A DNA stretch of 64,000 bases from Hypomyces perniciosus. Lineage: Eukaryota; Ascomycota; Sordariomycetes; Hypocreales; Hypocreaceae. The position numbers were made by a program, and so were the translations under genes. This document shows, piece by piece, positions 56,917 through 64,000 of this stretch. Where the stretch lies: assembly GCA_008477525.1 (NCBI GenBank), contig SPDT01000013.1, forward strand, positions 1,163,501 to 1,227,500, in the 5' to 3' direction. Under the pieces are notes generated by a model. The model was not told where the DNA came from. It did no database searches and saw nothing but the letters and a program-made list of their open reading frames with translations. The number at the start of each line of letters is the position of its first letter. Positions within the stretch are counted from its first letter, which is position 1.

Positions 56917-59900
56917 ATACCCCCCCTTTTTATTTCATTATTTAATTGCAAATAGTTATACTATTTATATAAATTAAAGTTTTAAGTATTTATTTTAATA
57001 CTTTTAATATACAAGTAAATAAAGTAAATTATATAGTTTTTAATATTAATAATATATAATTTAATTATAGGCTTTAATATAATATAGTTTTTAATTCATA
57101 ATTTATAAACTTTTATTTCTTTTTAACTAATTTTTTTATAATGTTTTTTAATATTTATTATAATAAACTTAACTTTTTTAAGTTTTTTTTATAAAAGTTT
57201 TATATTATTTTCTTTTAACTTTATAAATCTTTACTTAATTAGTATATAATAATAGATTATTTTGATTTAATAAAGTAATAAAATTTATTATTATTATAAT
57301 AATTTAAAAGTATATTAAATTTTTATTTTTTTTATACTTTATTTATATTATTTTCCTTGTTTAATATTTTACTTTAAATATTTTTTAATTTAATTTTATT
57401 AATTATTTTTTATTTAAAATACAGTAAAATAGCTATTTTAAATTATAAAAGGGAGTTATATAAAACTAAGAAAATCTATATATCTTTTAATAAACTAACA
57501 GTATAAATTTATAGATATACCTTTATTATTATATAAAGTTTTATTTATTTATTATTTAATTTGTTTATTAATTAATTAATTTTTATATTTTGTATATTAA
57601 TAAAAACTTTTTATTTAAGAATATAAATTAATAATAATCTTTTTTATATACTTATATCTTTCTATATTTTCATTTTGAAGCTTTAATAAAGGCCTTTTAT
57701 TATATAATAATATATTTAAATTATTTCATAATAATATTAATATAAAAAAAGTCTTTTTTTTATTAAAGAAATGTTTAATAGGTAAAGCTATAAAGGCTTT
57801 ATTTTTAGGTAGAGGTTAAAACTATAATTAAGAAAAAATAATAATATATTAATTGTTTTAAATATTATATTATTTAATATAAATTTCATTAATAAAGGTT
57901 AATAGATTTAATTATTTTAATAAAACTTAATAAAAGTTTATAGGTATTATTTTATACTTATCTTAATTCTTTTAATTTAATTTTTAATTTCAAAATAAAA
58001 GGTTAATAATTATATTAATATAACTTTTAATTACTTTGAAAGCTATTTTTAAAATTTTAATATTAATAATATACTGCAGTTTAATATAATATTATTAAAT
58101 ATATAATAAAAGTAATAAATCTTATTAATAGATATATTAATTAGCTTTTTTATTAATAGTAAAGTAATAAATATAAAACAATATATTTTTATAAAGTAGT
58201 ATATTACTATTAATAAATATTTATAAATAATATTATAATAATTGGATTTAAGTAATAGGATAATATAATAATATTTAATTATATATAAGATGAAATTAAT
58301 AATAATTAAAGGAGGCTTTATAGTAAAGATTATAAGGCTTTTATTTTAATATATAGTTTATAGGCTTATATAAATATTTTAATATTTTTTAAGATTTAAA
58401 CCTATTAATATATTTAATTAATAACGTTTAAAGTTTTAAACCTGCTTTTAGTAATAGATTTTATTATTTATTATTTAATAGTTATTTATTATAATTTCAA
58501 GTTTTTTATAAAGTTATTTTAGCTATTAATAAATATTAAAGTTTTAAAGTATAATTATTATTTCCTTTACTATAATATTTTATTTATATACTACTAGAAT
58601 TAAATTATTAACTAATTCATCCTTAATATATATTATTATAGTAATAAAGGCAGCTTTTATAAATAGTTTTATATTTAATAAAACTTTGTTTAAAATATTA
58701 TTTAAGTTTAAAAGTTAAAAGACTTTATTAAAGGATAATATATTATTTATTTTTAATTTAATTAGCAAAGTGCTTTAATTTTATAGGTTTATTTTTAGCT
58801 TTATTATTTAAAGTAATAAGCTTTATAGCTTTATAGTTAAATTAATAGGTATTATATAGCATGTAAGGTTACTTATCTACGCAGATTATATTGAGCTTCA
58901 CTTTTACTGGATTTATGGTCTGACAATAGGTAATATAGAAATTAAAGTTAAAAAAGAATTTAAATTATTAAATTTACTATTAATTTAAAGCTTTAATTAA
59001 AATAAAGTATTTAAAGTTTTTATAGTCTATAATAATATTAAACTTTTATAAGCTTTATAATTTTAAGCGCTATTTTTATTTTATTTTAATTATAGTTAAA
59101 ACTTTTTTACTATATAATAATAAAATATTATTAAATATTTAATTAAAGGTATTAGTTTTAAAGATTATTTATTGATTATAATTAAAAAGGTTAAAATTAA
59201 AGTTAATTTAATAGTATATTTAATTACATTAAAGGCTTTCTATTATTCTTTTCTTTAAATATATAATGAGTTTTCTTTAAAAGCTTATATAATAATATCA
59301 TTATTTTAAAGTATTTTTAAATATAATAATAGAAATTTATAAAGTTTAAGAACTTTTATAAATCTATTACTTTTTTAAGTAATTATTAATTTAATATAGC
59401 TTCCACCTTTTTAAAATATATTTTTAATCTTGTTTTTAATTTAATAAATATATAAAAATATTATTAAAGTATACTATATAAATATAATTAAAGAGGTAAT
59501 AAGGAGTATAGTTAATATAATATTAAAATATAGTAAAAATATTATAAAGGCTAAAAAGGTATAATTAATATTTTAAAAAGGCTAAACTTTATAATAAATA
59601 TTATTGTTTATATATCCTTTTTAATAAAATAAAGGTTATTAAATATAGTAATAATATTAAATTTTATATATACTTTTATATAACTTAAAGTATTAAAGGT
59701 TTCCTAAGTTAATAGTAATATATATTAATTTTTAATAATACTATTATTCAGTTTTTAATAGTTTTAATAAATATAAATACTGCCTTTTAATTTTATAATT
59801 AAAAGGAAAAAAGTAATATATTATATTTATAATTTATAAATAAATCCTTTTATTAAATTATTATTTAATTATTATTTTATTACTTATAGTTTATTAAATA

Positions 59901-60000
59901 AAAATAGCTTGTTTTTTTAATATAATAAATCTTTTTTTAATAGTATTTTAATTTTATAGTTTTAAGTTTATTATAAAGGAAGTTTTTTTATTGTTTTTAA
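56917..60000 (-). mobile_element. Ty3/gypsy retrotransposon G2, pol remnant, extremely RIPed
   Basis: Collinear with G1 (15476-18748) along its length, including the RT end near 59900 and integrase near 57700, but with almost all C and G bases lost. It contains a 73-bp unmutated insertion at 58852-58924. No open frames. Confidence 0.75.
58852..58924. repeat. Small insertion in G2 flanked by an 8-bp direct repeat
   Basis: 73 bases (from TTATATAGCATG to GGTCTGAC) absent at the homologous point of G1 (about 17510) and flanked by AATAGGTA (58844-58851 and 58925-58932). The insert has a clearly higher C+G content than its surroundings. An 8-bp duplication is the size made by hAT transposons, but no terminal inverted repeats were found. 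Confidence 0.5.
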
Positions 60001-60979
60001 TAGGAAAGTATTATATAAATTATTTAATTAAAATAATAATTTTTTTAAAATATTAATTTATTAAATTTAAGTTTTTTTATTATAACTTTCTTAATATTAA
60101 TAGTTATAATCTTTTTTAATTATATTAAAGAATAATATTTATTAATAAAGTTATATATTCTATTAAATAATATGATTTTTACGTTAATATAGTTTCTTTA
60201 TTTTATTAATATTTATAATAAAAAGTTATTTAAAAGTTTTAATAAAATAATAAATATTAATTTTTTAATTTTAATAGTTTAATTTATTTCCTTTTAGGAT
60301 ATTTTTATTATATAAATATATAATTTATAATAAAAAGTAATAAAGTTTTTAACTATTATTATTGATATATTTACTATATTTAAATATACTTTTTAATTTT
60401 AAAGTTTAGTTTAGTTTTATAAAAATAATATGTTAAATAGTAATAATAATAACTTAAATAAATCTTTTTTAGTATTATTAATATAAATTATTAAAGTAGG
60501 CAGTAATTTTATATATATTTAATTTCTTTATATTTATATTTATTCTTTTTTATTAATCTTACTATATTTATAGGTTATATAGTAATTTTAATTTAGTATT
60601 AAGGTTTATAAAATATATAGTTTAAAACCTTTTTTTTTAATTTAATTATAGTTTTTTTCTTTTAAAGTATTTTTAATTAATAATTATTAATATAATATAA
60701 TTTTTATTTAATTAAATCAAACTTTACTTTACTTAATATCTTTTTAATTATGAATTATTAATAATATATATTTTTTATATTAACTTTAATAAAGTTATTT
60801 TTTATTTTAATTATTATTAAGATTTATATAACGCTAGCTATATTTTTTAAAAAATAATAATTATAATAATAATAAAATTTAAAAATAATATTTAACTTTT
60901 TTTAATTAATATTAAAATTATATTTTTTTAACTAAAAGTATTGTATAATATAGGGTATAATAGCTGATGCTTGTATTAG
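60001..60979. other. AT-saturated sequence, probably the 5'/gag side of G2
   Basis: About 1 kb with almost no C or G. It follows on from the G2 RT side, so it may be its decayed protease/gag region, but nothing can be recognised. No 5' LTR was found before the next element. Confidence 0.4.
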
Positions 60980-61141
60980 TATCACGGTACACAGAATAGT
61001 GGGTCAAGGTAATATCTTTGTTATGCCTTAAATAAGGCAAGAGGCTATAAGAATGTGATTTGAAGGTGTAGGACCAAGTCATCACGTAAGAACGCACGTG
61101 ATGCTGATAAGTCATCGGAGGGCAGGTTTAGTGCCATAACA
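60980..61141 (-). repeat. Gypsy G3 LTR (3' LTR on the reverse strand)
   Basis: A 162 bp unit with ends TATCACGGTAC and GTGCCATAACA, followed by GTACCCCCCCCC (polypurine tract on the reverse strand). Related in layout to the G1/G2 LTRs but divergent in sequence and less RIPed. Confidence 0.7.
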
Positions 61142-64000
61142 GTACCCCCCCCTGTCAAACTCCATTTACCCCTAAATGGCTATTCTAAGACTATATATAT
61201 TCTAATCCTCTTATTATATTAATTCTGTTGTAAGCGGCTGCTGCGTTGCGGGTCTGGCTGGTCGGTTATTTTCCTTTTCTTGACTTAGGCAGGCGGGCCT
61301 GGCTTATTAGGGTTTTTCATATAGTATTCTAAAAGGGCAGCGTTTTATCCTTTCAGGTCTTTCGCGGGTTACCAGCTTGGTGTATAGTATTTCCAGGCTA
61401 TATAATAGTATAGGCTATCCTTATTATAGCAGTTAAGGATCTTATTAAATTCCCACTTTTCTACCATTTTGTTTATCTTATTATCTCTTTTAAGGATTTA
61501 TCCCCGCGTATTCTTATTCTCTCGCTTATTAATAGTGTTTTATTTTGGCAGATATATCTGTTAGCCTGCGTTATTGACTGCCAGTAGTTTAAAGAGAGAG
61601 TTATAGAATATAGGGAAAATGCGGATACAGTTAGGGAGTTTGAGTTAGTAAGCTTAAAGGTATACGTTAAGGGTTTTATATAGGCCTATTTATTTATTGT
61701 CTCCCTTTTTTATTAGGCGGTTTATTTTAAGGTATTCGGTCTTTAACTATACCTTTTTGCTGACTGCGAATTAGTATAAATCCTCTTTTAATATATTAGC
61801 TGCGGCTTTATATTAGGCAATTAACTATACTGCAAGGGCTTTTAATTAATCTAGGATTTATTAGAAACACTTAGCTATAGTGTTTACTTTATAGAAACTC
61901 TTCTTTTAAGCGATAGATAAGTTTAGCGGGCAGGGGTTTAAAGGCTTAACTCTTAGGCGCAAGTAAAAACTATAATTTATAAAAAATAGCAAGGTTCCTG
62001 TTATCTTAGATATTTAATTATTTTAGGCAAACTCTATGAATAGTAACCAGTTTACCTAATTATTCTAGTAAAAACTTATAAACTGCCTAAAATACTGCTC
62101 TACTTTTATATTTAGCTATTTAGTTTAGCTATTAAGTTTTAAATAATAGGCTAAAGAATATTTAAAGTGAATTTTAAATTATTAAGATAGCTGCTTTTAG
62201 AATTTAAATATAAACTAAATACCCTAGTTTAATATAATTGTTTCTAGGGCTTTATATAAGGTATAGATATATGAGATAAAGGTATTAGTAAGTTTTTTAG
62301 CGTTAAGTGTATAGGTAGCGATAAAATAGTGTATCTTTATTAAGCAGTATACTATTATAAGGATATTTTTATAGATTAAGCTTTATTAGTTATAGTTAAG
62401 CAGTAGTGTAATATAGTCTATTAAAATATTGCTTTAGGCCTGGAATAGTACTAGTAATAGTTTTAGGAATCTTAAAGGAGCAGACTTACTTAATTTTATT
62501 TAAAAGTATAGGTTATAGCCTTTAATAAAAGTATTAATATCGGCTAATATTTGCGGCTACTAGTATATATAGTTAAAGAGGTCTAGCATTTTTACTTATT
62601 TTAGGTATCCTTTTAGCCTAGAAGAGTATATTTAGTATATAACTTATATTTTCGCTTTATTGATTAGCGGGAGGAAGAGTTAGTTTTAATAGTATATTTA
62701 ATTACTGTAGATCTAAAAGTCTTACATTACTGCCTTTAAATTACTTTAAATACTTTTAGGCTATTATTAAATGGCTAGGTCTTAAAGCGCCTATATTATA
62801 ATATTCGCTATATTTAATAATTTATAGGCTTTATTAATTATTTTATTGATTAATATCTTCAAGTTTAGGATTAAAGTGCTAGTTATTATAGCAAGTAGGT
62901 TTTTATTATCTATACTCTTTATAATATTAGTATAGGTATAGGGATTACAGCGGCTTTCTGGGAGTAAGGTTCTTTTCCTTTTCTTTAATCGGTTATTATC
63001 CTAGTTTAACTTTACTGGGATATTTTAAGATCTTTTATTTAATATATTAGGCTTTACTGCTTTTAATCTAGGCCAGTAAATAATCTAGAAATTATACTAA
63101 GATAGGAATTTAAATTAATGGATTTATCTTTAATTTAATGCTTTAATAGTTATAAAGTATTTTAGGTTTTTATAGTCTATAATAATCTTAAATTCATTTT
63201 CTATACCTTAAAGTTTAAGGCGCTATTTTTTTAATAATTTAATAATAGCTAGCAGTTTTTTATTATAGATTTTATAATTGCATTTAACAGGTAAATACTT
63301 TAATAAAAAGTATACTATTAGTTGCAAAACACTATCTTTATTATACTAAAAGAAAATACCACTAAATACTTAGTTTAAGGTATCTGTTTCTAAGACTATG
63401 TTTTTATTATAGTTAAAAAAGGCAAGGATTAAGGCGGTTATAAACTGGGTTTTAAGACAGTTGAATACAGCAGTATAAAGTTCTGCCTAATTCTATAGTA
63501 TATCTTTTCTTAAAAGGCTGTTTAAAGGTTTACAGATATTGGAAAAGTCTTTAATAAACTAGCGATAAAAATTCGCAAAGCCTAAAAAGTATTAAAGTTT
63601 ATGGAGGTTTAAGGGTCTCTTTTAACTTATAATTGCAGCCACTTTTTTAAAGTCTATTTTAATACTATTACTTATAATAATTAAGCTAAAGTACTTTATT
63701 TTTATTATTTTAAATTTATATTTTTTAATATTAACTTAAAGACCTATATTAATTAATTTATTCATAACTTTTTATATATATTATTAGTATTCCTTTTATA
63801 TAGCTAAGTAAACTAAAATATTATTAAAGTAGGCTATATAAATCTTATTAAGTAAATTATATAAAGTATAGTTAATATAATATTAGAAAAAGGCTAGGGT
63901 ATTATAAAGACTAAAAGGTATAATAAGGGTTTTAAATAACCTAAACTAGGTTATAAACGCTATCTTTTATTTATATCCTTTTATGATTCTAAGTTTATTA
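61142..64000 (-). mobile_element. Ty3/gypsy retrotransposon G3, pol remnant, runs off the window
   Basis: Follows the same order as G1 on the reverse strand (integrase near 61900-62300, RNase H/RT from about 63200 upwards) and shares short collinear strings with G1, such as the TAGTCTATAATAAT region (63173, compare 17620). It is moderately RIPed, with stops throughout. The RT start and gag are beyond the window end. Confidence 0.65.

Overview
The window looks like a chromosomal segment of a filamentous ascomycete (Pezizomycotina). The genes have short introns (53-96 bp) with GT..AG ends and CTAAY-type branch sites. The gene families are typical of moulds: DUF3425 bZIP factor, drug/H+ antiporter, cytochrome P450, GH13 alpha-glucosidase. 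About two thirds of the window is very AT-rich and made of decayed LTR retrotransposons in which CAA/CAG codons read TAA/TAG, the signature of repeat-induced point mutation (RIP, CpA to TpA). No tRNA, rRNA, CRISPR or bacterial-type operon was seen.

Layout. 1-4.2 kb: 3' part of a RIPed Ty1/copia element with its 3' LTR. 4.2-9.65 kb: gene island in which an alpha-glucosidase and a FucP/BSC6-like MFS transporter point towards each other between two ~430 bp inverted repeat arms; one arm carries an internal ~100 bp flip. 9.65-14.15 kb: a drug-transporter-like MFS gene, a decayed Tad1-like LINE, and a fragment of a PlsB-type acyltransferase fused to the broken end of the LINE. 14.15-28.4 kb: RIPed retrotransposon block holding a reverse-strand Ty3/gypsy pol, a copia element with two ~580 bp LTRs and a solo LTR nested inside it (5-bp target duplication AGTTA), then a reverse-strand copia gag-protease-integrase remnant. 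28.4-41.5 kb: second gene island with an orphan coding region, a serine hydrolase of the beta-lactamase fold, an aldo-keto reductase pseudogene (two single-base losses), a mariner-type MITE abutting the promoter of an intact P450, an intact short-chain dehydrogenase and a bZIP-DUF3425 regulator. 41.7-56.4 kb: a nested pair of elements of one copia family. Element X (+ strand) is split by element Y (- strand), and both insertions have recognisable 5-bp target duplications. 56.7-64 kb: two reverse-strand gypsy elements, one extremely AT-rich and one running off the window.

How the genes may work together. The 5.3-9.2 kb pair suggests uptake of a sugar plus intracellular cleavage of alpha-glucosides, with the same repeat sequence lying upstream of both genes. 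The 29.8-40.9 kb set (hydrolase, reductases, P450, bZIP) resembles the tailoring-and-regulation half of a small metabolic cluster without a visible backbone synthase. Both readings are inferences from gene content and position. Intron positions, reading frames and target duplications were read directly from the sequence; family names rest on motif recognition without a database search.
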